Notes: generated by a model not told the origin, from the sequence alone. A DNA stretch of 64,000 bases from an uncultured Bacilli bacterium (GCA_934098445.1 CAKOOW010000001.1:11440-75439), one strand, 5' to 3'; counted from the first letter of the stretch, positions 42,556 to 51,537 are shown. Program-made: numbers and translations.

Positions 42556-43496
42556 TATATATCCATCCTTACTATTTCTTTATAATTTTTGGGAAAACCA
42601 ATAGCATCCATCACTTTATCTATTTTAATATGTTGTAATTTTCCCTCTAAAATATCTAGCTCATATGATATTTCATTTACTAATAATCTAAAATCTTCAT
42701 TTCTTAGTATTTGTCTTAAGATTATAATTAATGCAAATAAATCATCTTTTCCATAGATATATTCACCATTCATCTTAGGAATATTTAAATAATAATGATA
42801 TTTATTATCTTCAATAACTCTTTGAGATCGATGATTAAATAAAATATCTTCATGAGCACAGAGATTACGATAATTAGACATTATAGGAAAGTATTGACAT
42901 AAATCTTCGGGAGATAAATTATAAATTGAAGCCATATCTCTTTGGTCTTCTGGTTTTAATATACTAAATAATTCTGAAATAATACCAAAAGATAAGACTT
43001 TTACTACTATCCATAAGGGAACATAACCATAGTTAGACATATAATGCTGGGTAGCAGCGTGTTGTCCTCCATTGACTCTAATCTGTCGTTGCATTTTCTT
43101 TAATAAATCATTAACTTGTTTTCTCTTAGTTGGATCAGTATTAAAGTTTTTTGGATTAAGATAGTGTTTTTCTTTAATACCATATTTCTTGGATAATTGA
43201 TAAGACATAATACTTTTAGCATTATTTTCTACTATTAAGATATTTTTAAAAATAATATTACGAATTTGTCTATCAAAGTTAAACATAGCATAAAGTTCCC
43301 GAAAGTTAGTACCATTAATAAAGGTTCTGTCTCTTTCACTTCGTATAAACAAATGACGATATCCCATTAGAAAGAAATAATTTTCACGGAGGAGGACATC
43401 TTTAGCATAATCTATATCATCGATGACTAAGCCTTTTTCTTGTAAGATATCTATTTGTTCATCTATAGTTTTAAATGTCTTTTGTCTGGACGCCAT
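42555..43496 (-). CDS. Abi_2 (AbiD/AbiF-like) family protein, HEPN-type
   Basis: A 313-residue member of the Abi_2 family of abortive infection proteins. QKTFKTIDEQIDILQEKGL at the N-terminus, NFDRQIRNIIFKNILIVENNAKS in the middle and RNLCAHEDILFNHR near residue 220 are characteristic. The last is an RxxxxH motif of the HEPN ribonuclease fold. Many relatives block phage by RNA cleavage, but some are housekeeping or toxin-like. ATG at 43496 is chosen for AGGTGA upstream; an extended -10 (TGTGATATAAT) lies at 43516-43521. It is coupled to the HtrA gene. Confidence 0.85.
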   Translation of the reverse strand: MASRQKTFKTIDEQIDILQEKGLVIDDIDYAKDVLLRENYFFLMGYRHLFIRSERDRTFINGTNFRELYAMFNFDRQIRNIIFKNILIVENNAKSIMSYQLSKKYGIKEKHYLNPKNFNTDPTKRKQVNDLLKKMQRQIRVNGGQHAATQHYMSNYGYVPLWIVVKVLSFGIISELFSILKPEDQRDMASIYNLSPEDLCQYFPIMSNYRNLCAHEDILFNHRSQRVIEDNKYHYYLNIPKMNGEYIYGKDDLFALIIILRQILRNEDFRLLVNEISYELDILEGKLQHIKIDKVMDAIGFPKNYKEIVRMDI

Positions 43497-43515
43497 ACAA
43501 TTCACCTATTATTAA

Positions 43516-43525
43516 ATTATATCAC
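43516..43525 (-). promoter_or_regulatory. Extended -10 promoter of the abi-htrA operon
   Basis: Minus strand TGTGATATAATTTA, about 20 bases before the start, identical to the element before three other genes. Confidence 0.6.
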
Positions 43526-43583
43526 ACCTGACAGTCAAATGATATCTAAATTAAGTGGTATTTTTGTAATTGATTTGTGAAGT

Positions 43584-44213
43584 TTAGGTGAAATAGTTAA
43601 CTAATCCTTGAGTTAAACTTTTAGCTATTTCTTTTTGATAAGCAGGGGTAATTAATTTTTCTCTTTCTTTTTTATTGGAGATAAAGCCACATTCAACAAG
43701 AACACCGGGTATTTTTAGACGGCGATACATATAAATATTGGGCATTGGTTTGATACTTCTTGGATAACTTATGGTATTAAATTCAGACTGTAAAAACTCG
43801 GCTAATTTTTTATTATCTTCACCATAATAGAAGATTTGACCGCCATAATAACTAGTATTTTCTAAGTAATTAATATGAATAGAAAGATAGACATTAGCTT
43901 TTGATTTATTTATTAAGTCTATACGGTTATCAAAGTCACTTTTTTTACGTCTATGGGCATTCGGACTGGCTAGGTCATAGTCACCTTCACGAGTTAGGAT
44001 TACACTAGCACCGTTACGTGATAGTTCTTTTTCTAGTTCTAAGCCGATGGCAAGATTTAAATCTTTCTCTAGAATATTTTGATAACTTGTTCCCGGGTCA
44101 TCACCACCGTGACCAATATCTAAAATAACTGTTTTCCCGGTTAAAGGGAGGGAGGCTCTAACACAAGTTAAAGATAATAAAAAACATAAACTTAATATAA
44201 ATAACTTTTTCAT
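43584..44213 (-). CDS. cwlD: CwlD-type N-acetylmuramoyl-L-alanine amidase
   Basis: 209 residues: an N-terminal signal peptide (about 1-20) and an Amidase_3 domain. ILDIGHGGDDPGTS holds the first zinc His, NILEKDLNLAI the Glu, YLSIHINYLENTSYYGGQIFYY the second His region, and GVLVECGFISNKKE the catalytic Glu. The YGGQIFYY insert and NIYMYRRLKIPGVLVE pattern match CwlD, the enzyme that begins muramic-delta-lactam formation in spore cortex. This makes it evidence for sporulation. Oddly, no clear Shine-Dalgarno precedes the ATG. Confidence 0.85.
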   Translation of the reverse strand: MKKLFILSLCFLLSLTCVRASLPLTGKTVILDIGHGGDDPGTSYQNILEKDLNLAIGLELEKELSRNGASVILTREGDYDLASPNAHRRKKSDFDNRIDLINKSKANVYLSIHINYLENTSYYGGQIFYYGEDNKKLAEFLQSEFNTISYPRSIKPMPNIYMYRRLKIPGVLVECGFISNKKEREKLITPAYQKEIAKSLTQGLVNYFT

Positions 44214-44320
44214 ATTAAAATTTATGTTTCTTAAGACTTCATTAGAATTATATATTCTTCTAGAGGTGGGACTTTATTGAAATTTTTGACTTTCCAATAT
44301 TATAGTAGTCGTATAAATTT

Positions 44321-44986
44321 CTATTTACACATACCTTCTTTTAAAGTTAGACCATAATCGCCAATATATATATCTTTTACTCCTTTAATGGTATTGCAAG
44401 CTATAATAGTGATGTCTTTATCTTTATTCTTATAGATTGTAGTACCTCCATTCTTAAGTTCTTCTTTTTCGAAATTATTTGTTATAGTTTTTATACTATT
44501 ATCAACAGATTGATTGACGTTGCTTAAATAATACTTAAGGGTCATTTTATTTTTATTATCAATGACATACATATTCTCAAGATTTTCTTCTAAATAGATA
44601 GTTTTATCTTCAATATCTAAGTATTTATTAAATTCAATATTACCACAAGTTACATCAGCAGATTTTTCTATATCTACATCTAACTCATAAGTGTAGTTCT
44701 TCTTACCTTGTTCAAATTTAACATATTTAGAATCAACATTAGCTTTAGATAAAAATTCTTCTTGTTTTTCTTTACTATTATCTATTAGTTCTACTACTAT
44801 GACATTATTTTCCTCATCTAGGTAGTAAAGACTTAGATTGGATCTATCTACTTTCTCATTACCAAAATAGTTTCCAACTACTTTATAGGTATCATCTAAA
44901 GTCGTAGGTTTAGTAGTATTTCCACACCCTGAAGTAATAAGCGTTAAAGATAAACATAACATTGTTATTAATAATTTATTTTTCAT
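44321..44986 (-). CDS. Putative lipoprotein, 221 residues
   Basis: N-terminal signal with lipobox ITSGC (lipidated Cys about residue 21). The mature part has two repeated-looking halves, each with a strand-rich segment and a cysteine (VTCGNIEF and IIACNTIKG). I do not recognise a family. It follows a membrane-anchored propeller-like protein by 44 bases and may be part of the same unit. Confidence 0.7.
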   Translation of the reverse strand: MKNKLLITMLCLSLTLITSGCGNTTKPTTLDDTYKVVGNYFGNEKVDRSNLSLYYLDEENNVIVVELIDNSKEKQEEFLSKANVDSKYVKFEQGKKNYTYELDVDIEKSADVTCGNIEFNKYLDIEDKTIYLEENLENMYVIDNKNKMTLKYYLSNVNQSVDNSIKTITNNFEKEELKNGGTTIYKNKDKDITIIACNTIKGVKDIYIGDYGLTLKEGMCK

Positions 44987-45030
44987 ATATTTCCTCCATA
45001 TTATTAATTATTTATTAATATTTTTATATT

Positions 45031-46224
45031 TTACTGATTAATATTAATTATGAAATAATCGTGATTAGTATAATTCCAGCCTATAAGTTTATCCCCATAG
45101 ACACCATATATAGTATTTATAACGTAATAAGAAGCCAATCGGTTTAATTTTTGAGTATTAAGATTTAATAGATAAAATTGAGACATAGAACTTATTACAT
45201 AAAGATTATCATTAAGTCTAGTTATATTTTTGTATTCAGAAATAGGAACTTCGACTTTAGTAGTATCGTTGTAGTATCTGGCACCACCGTCATATGTTTT
45301 TTTAGGTAACAAGTAAGTATAAAAGTTATAATCTTTACCTTCATAAAAATCATTTATAACATAATCATCATCTTTAACTTCATAAGAATATATTTCTTTT
45401 AAAGTTTTATTAGCTATATCATACTTATTTTCTCTGGCATAATTATTGCTATATGTTTCAAAATACAAATTATTATTATATATTTTTAAGGCATCTATGC
45501 TAACAAATGTGGTTCCTGTTTGATTACCATAATCATAAAAACCAGAAGTAATCTCAGTAATATTATCATCTTTTTCTATCATTTTAACAGAGAATTTAGA
45601 GTAATTGCTGGTACTGTCTTTATAGTTATCTACATATACATAAAATAAATTATTATCGGAGGCTTGAAACTTTGGAGAAAACATCACATCATTAACTTGA
45701 CCTTGGTCTAAAATTTTTCTGGTTTTAAGATTTTTGTCAGCTTCAATTACTTTGAAATTAGTTCTATCTTTCTTATAATCAAAGTTGATGGCAGTATAGT
45801 AAATTTTATTATTAAAAAGAGATACACTCCAAATACGATCGTTACCATTATATTTTATTTCTTCTACTGTATCTTTATCTAGATCATAAATAAGTAAATA
45901 CTTAGTTATAAAGGTTATGTCGTTGGTAATACAATCATTTAATTCGAGAATGAATTTATTTTTCTCAACTTTTAAGGCGGTAATATCGTCAGCCTCTTTA
46001 TGTTTACTAACATAATTACTTAATTTATCAATCTTAGAAACCGAAAAGTAAACTTTATCTGGAGATAAAGGTAGTGTTTTTTCAGAAGTTTTCTCTATTT
46101 CATTGTTATTATCACTTGGGGTTTCTAGATTTTTAGGTACTTTCTTCCAAAGTAGGATTACTCCTGATACAAGGATTATTGTAATTAGTATTGTACCAAT
46201 TATAATTTTAGTTCTTTTTTTCAT
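45031..46224 (-). CDS. Membrane-anchored protein with beta-propeller-like repeats
   Basis: 397 residues: one helix at about 6-27 as uncleaved anchor, then a low-complexity stalk rich in Glu, Asn and Ser. About 320 residues of repeated strand patterns follow (WSVSLFNNKIYYTAINF, LFYVYVDNYKDSTSNYSKF, ALKIYNNNLYFETYSN, NITRLNDNLYVISSMSQFYLL). Spacing of roughly 45-60 residues suggests a beta-propeller exposed outside the cell. No enzyme motif seen. It lies 70 bases after a membrane-anchored XRE regulator, so it may be its target or partner. Confidence 0.65.
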   Translation of the reverse strand: MKKRTKIIIGTILITIILVSGVILLWKKVPKNLETPSDNNNEIEKTSEKTLPLSPDKVYFSVSKIDKLSNYVSKHKEADDITALKVEKNKFILELNDCITNDITFITKYLLIYDLDKDTVEEIKYNGNDRIWSVSLFNNKIYYTAINFDYKKDRTNFKVIEADKNLKTRKILDQGQVNDVMFSPKFQASDNNLFYVYVDNYKDSTSNYSKFSVKMIEKDDNITEITSGFYDYGNQTGTTFVSIDALKIYNNNLYFETYSNNYARENKYDIANKTLKEIYSYEVKDDDYVINDFYEGKDYNFYTYLLPKKTYDGGARYYNDTTKVEVPISEYKNITRLNDNLYVISSMSQFYLLNLNTQKLNRLASYYVINTIYGVYGDKLIGWNYTNHDYFIININQ

Positions 46225-46294
46225 TAATAAATTCCTTTCTTATAATACAAGAATACTATATTTTAGAAAAAAAGACTAGTGAATAAATGGCACA

Positions 46295-47329
46295 CTAATC
46301 TTTCACATATTTTTTTATGTAATTATTATAGAATTTTTGATAAATTTCATTAGCATTACTACAATTAGACTTATTACATTTTATTTTATCAGAAATAATT
46401 TCAAAACTCATTTTATTATCTGAATAGTTAAAAGCTTTTGTGTTTATAAAATAATCTATATATAAATTATCATTGTCAGTAATTGCTATTTTTTGTAAAA
46501 CAGTATCATAAATTACTTGAAATTTTCCTTCTTGAAAAGTACATATACTTTCTTGACAATCATCTGTCTTGGTTTGATCTGCTGGTTGTTCTTCAGACGT
46601 TGGTTCTGAAATTTCCTTATCATTTTTAAAGAATAATTTACGATTACTATAATTTTCTTCGAAATTTAAATGAATTGTCTCTTTATTATTGCCTGTATTT
46701 ATATCCAAGAAAATATTATCTATTATTTTTTTATAGTTCAAAATATTAATTGATGAATTATAGCCAGTAAAATCAATTATTATATTTGAATTAGGTCCTT
46801 CATAAATTACATTTTTATTATTATTTTTATTGTAATAGATTGATATAACATCTGATTTAATATCATTACTATTTAAGATAAAATAAGACTTTTCTCTTGT
46901 TAACACAAGTAACCCTTGATTTATGGAATAATGTTCAGAGTTACCATAAAAATTAAAAACTCTTGTTTTATTAAAAGTTTCAAAAAAGTAATATAGGAGA
47001 AAAGCAAATATAATAATGAAAAGTATTATTATTGTCTTTTTAAATAATTTTATTGCATTGCTTTGCTTTTCAAAAAAATCGATTAAATTTTTATTTAATT
47101 TCAGTTTATTATATTTATTATTTCTTTCGCCAGCAATTAGTTCTTTTAACTCTACTTGAAAAATCTCACATAGCAACTGATAGTATTTAATATCTGGGCA
47201 TAATTTTCCATTTTCCCATTTACTAACAAGAGTTCTATCAACATATAATTTTTGTGCTAGTTGTTCCTGAGTTAAATTCGATTTCTTGCGACAGCTTTCA
47301 ATAAATTTTCCAACCTTAACTTGATCCAT
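46295..47329 (-). CDS. XRE-family transcription factor with membrane helix and extracytoplasmic domain
   Basis: 344 residues. The helix-turn-helix (VGKFIESCRKKSNLTQEQLAQKLYVDRTLVSKWENGK) fills the first 70 residues. A hydrophobic helix follows at about 97-117, and then an extracytoplasmic region of about 230 residues with strand repeats and cysteines near the end (DDCQESICTF and KCNKSNCSN). This is a one-component membrane sensor layout. The ATG at 47329 is favoured by AGGAG and the family start. Three ATTCACA repeats overlap its promoter. Confidence 0.85.
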   Translation of the reverse strand: MDQVKVGKFIESCRKKSNLTQEQLAQKLYVDRTLVSKWENGKLCPDIKYYQLLCEIFQVELKELIAGERNNKYNKLKLNKNLIDFFEKQSNAIKLFKKTIIILFIIIFAFLLYYFFETFNKTRVFNFYGNSEHYSINQGLLVLTREKSYFILNSNDIKSDVISIYYNKNNNKNVIYEGPNSNIIIDFTGYNSSINILNYKKIIDNIFLDINTGNNKETIHLNFEENYSNRKLFFKNDKEISEPTSEEQPADQTKTDDCQESICTFQEGKFQVIYDTVLQKIAITDNDNLYIDYFINTKAFNYSDNKMSFEIISDKIKCNKSNCSNANEIYQKFYNNYIKKYVKD

Positions 47330-47356
47330 ATTTACCGCTCCTTCTTTTATAAAATA

Positions 47357-47396
47357 ATTCACAAAATTCACACTTACATTCACATTTAATATTATA
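47357..47396. promoter_or_regulatory. Three ATTCACA direct repeats next to the XRE sensor promoter
   Basis: ATTCACA occurs at 47357, 47366 and 47378, just downstream of a minus-strand TATAAT (47391-47396). Repression at or after the transcription start by the gene's own product is likely. Confidence 0.45.
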
Positions 47397-47491
47397 CTAC
47401 TAAAGTTATTTTTAAAAAGAATTATTCAAAAGATACTTTAAGTGTTGCCTACTTGATGCCTACATATCATTTTAAATAGTCTTAAGAAAGC

Positions 47492-47523
47492 AAAAAACCC
47501 CATAAACACTTAAGTTTATGAGG
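47492..47523 (-). terminator. Terminator of the rplM-rpsI operon
   Basis: Minus strand: CCTCATAAAC pairs with GTTTATGGGG over 10 bp, six-base loop, then TTTTTT. Confidence 0.9.
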
Positions 47524-47541
47524 AATGAAACTTTTAATATA

Positions 47542-47961
47542 TTATCTCTTAGAGAATTGTGGAGCACGACGAGCTTTTTTAAGTCCGTATTTTTTACGTT
47601 CTTTAACTCTTGGGTCTCTAGTAACAAAACCTGCTTTTTTAAGAATCTTACGATAAGAATCTTCTCTTGTTTGATCAGCATTGGCATCAAATTCAATTAA
47701 TGCTCTTGTGATAGCATGACGAATAGCGCCAGCTTGTCCTGAGAAGCCACCACCCTTAACAGTTACTTCGATATCGAATTTTTCTTCGTTACCAGTAGCA
47801 ACAAGTGGTTGTTTAATATCCATAACTAAAGTTGCATAAGGCATATATTCATCAACAAGTACACCATTAACAACGATTTTACCTTTTCCTAATGTTAATC
47901 TTGCTTGAGCACTTGATCTTTTTCTACGACCAGTACCAGTCCATACTTTTTTATCTGTCAT
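47542..47961 (-). CDS. rpsI: 30S ribosomal protein S9
   Basis: 139 residues. The pattern [17 protein letters not shown] at the start, [21 protein letters not shown] in the middle and the basic C-terminus [19 protein letters not shown] (tail that reaches the P-site tRNA) identify S9. It is the second gene of the usual rplM-rpsI operon, 11 bases after rplM, followed by a strong terminator. Confidence 0.98.
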   Translation of the reverse strand: MTDKKVWTGTGRRKRSSAQARLTLGKGKIVVNGVLVDEYMPYATLVMDIKQPLVATGNEEKFDIEVTVKGGGFSGQAGAIRHAITRALIEFDANADQTREDSYRKILKKAGFVTRDPRVKERKKYGLKKARRAPQFSKR

Positions 47962-47972
47962 ATATTATCCTC

Positions 47973-48404
47973 CTACTTAACTTCTAACTTTTCTGGTTTT
48001 TGAGCAGTTTGTTCATATCCAGAACCAGCGTAAACAAATAATTTTCTATACATTTGTCTTCCTAAAGGTCCTTTTGGTAACATACCTTTAATAGCTCTTT
48101 CAACCATTTCTTCTGGATATTTAGTAATCATTTCTTTAGCAGTTCTTTCTCTTAAGCCACCAGCATATCTACTATGATTGTAATACATCTTATCGTTTAA
48201 TTTATTACCAGTTAAAACAACTTTACTAGCATTAATAACGATAACATAATCACCACAATCAACATGAGGTGTGTATGTTGGTTTATGTTTTCCCTTAAGT
48301 ACAGTAGCAACCTTAGTTGCAAGACGTCCTAGTGTTTGTCCTTCTGCATCGATAACATACCATTTACGGTCTACAGTTTCTTTTTTTTGCATGAATGTAT
48401 TCAT
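47973..48404 (-). CDS. rplM: 50S ribosomal protein L13
   Basis: 143 residues. [36 protein letters not shown] [33 protein letters not shown] and [13 protein letters not shown] are standard L13 segments. The ATG at 48404 is chosen because AAAGGG lies upstream and the family starts near here; the open frame extends 16 codons further. A promoter with a leader of about 80 bases lies upstream. Confidence 0.98.
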   Translation of the reverse strand: MNTFMQKKETVDRKWYVIDAEGQTLGRLATKVATVLKGKHKPTYTPHVDCGDYVIVINASKVVLTGNKLNDKMYYNHSRYAGGLRERTAKEMITKYPEEMVERAIKGMLPKGPLGRQMYRKLFVYAGSGYEQTAQKPEKLEVK

Positions 48405-48489
48405 AATTTTTTCCCTTTCAATTATACTACTAATCATTTCGACTTCCCACATCTAATAATTTTTGTATAAATAAAATGTACCATTTAAA

Positions 48490-48518
48490 AGTATATAGTA
48501 AGTCCCTCCTAAAGTCAA
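48490..48518 (-). promoter_or_regulatory. rplM promoter and leader
   Basis: Minus strand: TTGACT, 17-base spacer, TATACT. AGTAAGT and ACTTACT arms flank the promoter. The leader (about 48405-48483) is long enough to hold an L13-type autoregulatory RNA, but I cannot confirm a fold. Confidence 0.65.
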
Positions 48519-48540
48519 ACAAAACTTACTATTTTTAATG

Positions 48541-48563
48541 AAAAAAAAGACCCATTATAGGTC
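48541..48563 (-). terminator. Terminator of the thioredoxin-like gene
   Basis: Minus strand: GACCT, five-base loop, GGGTC, then eight T. The short stem is offset by the long T-run. Confidence 0.65.
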
Positions 48564-49085
48564 ATTGATATCTAATAACTGTTGAAAATCACCTTTTTCA
48601 AACAAATTATCATCTAATCTAGTAATGATATTACCTTTCTTAATCTCCCCATTTGTTACATATATAATCGTTGGAACTTTAGTTACTTGAACATCGGTAA
48701 GTCCTAAGAGTTCATTAACAGCACTTATCTTAGTACCATCATCTTTTAAAGAGTCAATATTAACATAATAAAACTTATCTTTTAGTTTATATTGTTTAAT
48801 TAAAGACTTTAAATCTTTCTCAAGATCATATATTTCTTTACTACCAGTAGAAGCTATATAGATAAAATAAGTTCCTTTATTATTCTTTAGATCACTTAAA
48901 TCTTCAGAGATATTATAAGACTTAGTGACTAGTTTATGTTTAACTAAGTAAGAAGAGTGAAGCTTGTTACTATTTATTCCTTGGATGAAACTATAAATTA
49001 AAAAAGAGATAATAAATAGTCCTATAATACCTACGATAAGAATAGTATATTTTTGATACTTAGTAGGTAACTTCTTTTTAGTCAT
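48555..49085 (-). CDS. Membrane-anchored thioredoxin-fold protein without CxxC
   Basis: About 176 residues: one helix (about 14-36) anchors an outside domain with thioredoxin-like order: GTYFIYIAST strand, LEKDLKSLIKQYKL helix, FYYVNIDS strand, then VQVTKVPTIIYVTNG (the cis-proline region) and a last helix. The active-site CxxC is absent; ASTGSKE stands in its place, so no disulfide chemistry is expected. The pattern resembles accessory proteins of bacteriocin export. Its start site has only a weak Shine-Dalgarno. Confidence 0.7.
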   Translation of the reverse strand: MTKKKLPTKYQKYTILIVGIIGLFIISFLIYSFIQGINSNKLHSSYLVKHKLVTKSYNISEDLSDLKNNKGTYFIYIASTGSKEIYDLEKDLKSLIKQYKLKDKFYYVNIDSLKDDGTKISAVNELLGLTDVQVTKVPTIIYVTNGEIKKGNIITRLDDNLFEKGDFQQLLDINDL

Positions 49086-49212
49086 AATAATCAACTACTT
49101 TCTTATTTAGAGTATAACATAATTTTTGGGGGATGAAAATAGAATTTTTAAGTTAGAAATTTTAAATAAGAAGTGTTGGCTATACTTAAATTAACTTTAT
49201 CAGCCATAAATC

Positions 49213-49836
49213 TTACTTAGAATAAATTTTGGTTTTATGGCTTATAGTTATATTATCTTGATTAAATGCTTTATCTTTAAAGATTACTTCTCTTGGAAAC
49301 TTATTTCTAATTGCTGTTCTTTGATCTAAGTTAACATTATTTATTATTTTTTCAGCTTTATCAGTAAACAATATACCATCCAAATGGTCTATTTCATGAC
49401 ACAAAACAATTGCCTCAAAATCTATTGCTATTTTATGGTGATGATTACCATCTATATCCTGATAATCTAACTCAATGTAATACGGCCTTGCCACTTTACC
49501 AATTGTATTTTTGATACTCATACAAGACTCATAATAGTATTGCAATCCTTTCATAGTAGTTATTTTAGGATTGAAATAAGTAATTGTTTTATACTTTTTA
49601 AGTAAATTATGCTTAGACTCATTTTCTTTATTTTCTTCAGATGTATTTATTACTAAAATAAATCTTTTATTTATCCCAAATTGAGGAGCAGCAGCCGCAA
49701 AAGCTTGATGTTCAAAACAAATTTCTTGCATTTGATTAATTAAATCAATATAAAACTCTTTATTTTCAAAATCTTTAACATCTTGGCAAAGCTCTTTTAA
49801 TCTTTGATCATCATTTTGTATTAACGCTAACTCCAT
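49213..49836 (-). CDS. def: Peptide deformylase
   Basis: Removes the formyl group from nascent N-terminal methionine. The three motifs are present: AFAAAAPQFG (motif 1, usually GLAAPQ), ESCMS (motif 2, Cys ligand) and LCHEIDHLDGILF (motif 3, HExxH). At 207 residues it is longer than E. coli PDF, with an insert before motif 2 typical of Gram-positive type II enzymes. Motif 1 carries an extra Ala and Phe versus the consensus. Start at 49836 has GGTGAT. Confidence 0.92.
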   Translation of the reverse strand: MELALIQNDDQRLKELCQDVKDFENKEFYIDLINQMQEICFEHQAFAAAAPQFGINKRFILVINTSEENKENESKHNLLKKYKTITYFNPKITTMKGLQYYYESCMSIKNTIGKVARPYYIELDYQDIDGNHHHKIAIDFEAIVLCHEIDHLDGILFTDKAEKIINNVNLDQRTAIRNKFPREVIFKDKAFNQDNITISHKTKIYSK

Positions 49837-49956
49837 AATATCACCATTTTCTATCAAAATGATATCATATTTTAAAATAGGTGTGTTAAGTAAATTTAAA
49901 AAAAGCTTATAATATTAATTTAGTATAATTATCAAAATAATGGTTATACTGCTAGT

Positions 49957-50451
49957 ATGAAATGGATTAATTATTATATATATTATAGTATTTTAGGATT
50001 TTTATTTGAGACTTGTTGTAATGTTTTTATAAGAAGTAATTATTCAAGTGGAATTCTTTTTGGACCTTTTACGCCTATATATTTCTTTGGCTTTTTGATT
50101 ATTATGTTCTTAGATAAGTTACTTAAGAAACAGGAGAATAAGAAGTTTAAAGATATAGTTTTCTTCTTTTTAAGTTTTATTATGCTAACACTTGTTGAGT
50201 ATATTGGGGGACATCTATCACACTTTATTATTGGGCATGATAAATGGTCTTATGAATCTTGGCCTTTAAGTATCGGAAAATACATTAATCCTTTAGTATC
50301 TTTAGGATGGGCAATTGGGTCCTTAGTATATGATAAGTTCTTATTAAAAAGAATAAATAAGAGTATAGATAGAATGCCTCATAGATTAACTTTCATCTTA
50401 GGTCTTTTATACATCATAGATGGTTATTTATCTATTAAAAATGGGTTTTAG
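49957..50451 (+). CDS. Small CmpB-type (PF06541) membrane protein
   Basis: 164 residues with five hydrophobic helices. FLFETCCNVFIRSNYSSGILFGPFTPIYFFGF and LVEYIGGHLSHF follow the same template as the protein at 21844 (GWIMELFF, GFLVGPYLPIYGFG, IEFIGG), so the two are paralogues. Function unknown. It lies upstream of the spore coat genes but 50 bases away with its own start signals. Confidence 0.7.
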   Translation: MKWINYYIYYSILGFLFETCCNVFIRSNYSSGILFGPFTPIYFFGFLIIMFLDKLLKKQENKKFKDIVFFFLSFIMLTLVEYIGGHLSHFIIGHDKWSYESWPLSIGKYINPLVSLGWAIGSLVYDKFLLKRINKSIDRMPHRLTFILGLLYIIDGYLSIKNGF

Positions 50452-50501
50452 CATAGACAATTAGAACTTTTAGACATAGTTTATTTTAGGGAGGAAGAAA
50501 T

Positions 50502-50930
50502 ATGTTTTTTGATGATATTGATTTTTTAGTTACAGGGAATTTACCTAGTAGTGATAATTTTAATCAAAGTAGATTAGTAGACTGTAAGATGGGGTATGCT
50601 AGAGGAAATATGTTTAGGGATGAGTATATTCCCTATAAGAATTATAAAGTGAAAGAAGTTATACCCCAGACGGAAGAAGAGGCCTTGCTTTTAAAGATAA
50701 ATGAGAGTGAGTTTGCTTTAAATGATATTAGCCTTTATTTAGATTTACATCCTGAAGATAAGGAAATGTATAGAAAGTTTATGGAAGAGGTTAAGAAGTA
50801 TAAAGATTATTTAGATAGGTATGAGAGAATTTATCGTCCTTTAGAGCTTACTAGTACTTACACAGACTCATATGATTATTATAAAAATCCTTGGCCTTGG
50901 GATAATGATGGGGGTATTAAGTATGTATAA
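50502..50930 (+). CDS. Spore coat CotJA-CotJB-like fusion protein
   Basis: 142 residues. The part from about 45 onward (EEEALLLKINESEFALNDISLYLDLHPEDKEM, then YERIYRPLEL and a C-terminal NPWPWDND) matches CotJB. The first 40 residues contain a GYARGNMFRDEYIPYKNYKV segment like those in CotJA. CotJ proteins sit in the inner spore coat with the manganese-catalase-like CotJC. The gene overlaps cotJC by eight bases; GGGAGG precedes its ATG. A CATA-type element before it could be a SigE promoter. Confidence 0.82.
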   Translation: MFFDDIDFLVTGNLPSSDNFNQSRLVDCKMGYARGNMFRDEYIPYKNYKVKEVIPQTEEEALLLKINESEFALNDISLYLDLHPEDKEMYRKFMEEVKKYKDYLDRYERIYRPLELTSTYTDSYDYYKNPWPWDNDGGIKYV

Positions 50931-51483
50931 ATATGAGAAACATCTAGCATATCCGGTTAATATTAAGAAGAAAGATTTAAGAATGGCTAAATATATTATT
51001 GCTGGTTTAGGAGGATATGCTGGGGAGTTAGCGGCAGCTTTAAGGTATTTTTCACAGAGTTTTTCAATGCCGGATGCAAAAGGAAAATCCTTACTTAATA
51101 TGATTGCTACAGAGGAACTAGGACATTGTGAAATGATTGCGACGATGTTTAGGCAATTAATTAAGGGAGCAACAGTTGAGGAATTAGAAGCGGCTGGTCT
51201 TGCCGAATATTATATGGATCATGGGAGAGGGGTTTATCCGGTAAATCCATCGGGAGTACCGTTTACCGCTAGTTATTTTGCTTCGACAGGGGATCCAATC
51301 GTTGATTTATGTGAAGATATGGCAGCTGAAGAAAAGGCAAGAGCAGGGTATGAGAATATGCTTAGTCTGGCTACCGATGAGGATTTAATCGGACCTTTGT
51401 TGTTCTTAAGACAAAGGGAAGTTGTCCATTATAATCGTTTTAAAGAGTTATATGAATACTATAAAAGTCAAAAGACTAAATAA
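50923..51483 (+). CDS. cotJC: Spore coat manganese-catalase-like protein CotJC
   Basis: A 186-residue ferritin-like protein. MYKYEKHLAYPVNIKKKDL begins it; GYAGELAAALRYFSQS, ATEELGHCEMIA and AAEEKARAGYE with a last VVHYNRFKELYEYY carry the Glu and His ligands of the di-manganese centre. The ATG at 50923 lies within the end of the CotJB gene and matches the family start; upstream codons are not conserved. Followed by a long hairpin terminator. Confidence 0.93.
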   Translation: MYKYEKHLAYPVNIKKKDLRMAKYIIAGLGGYAGELAAALRYFSQSFSMPDAKGKSLLNMIATEELGHCEMIATMFRQLIKGATVEELEAAGLAEYYMDHGRGVYPVNPSGVPFTASYFASTGDPIVDLCEDMAAEEKARAGYENMLSLATDEDLIGPLLFLRQREVVHYNRFKELYEYYKSQKTK

Positions 51484-51535
51484 AAAAGAATATCCTAGTA
51501 TTAAGTTTAATCTTAGTACTGGGGATATTCTTTTT
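51482..51535. terminator. Bidirectional terminator between cotJC and the Rpn-type gene
   Basis: AAAAAGAATATCCTAGTATTAAG pairs with CTTAGTACTGGGGATATTCTTTTT nearly end to end (more than 20 bp with wobbles), with A and T runs on either side. Confidence 0.9.
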
Positions 51536-51537
51536 AA

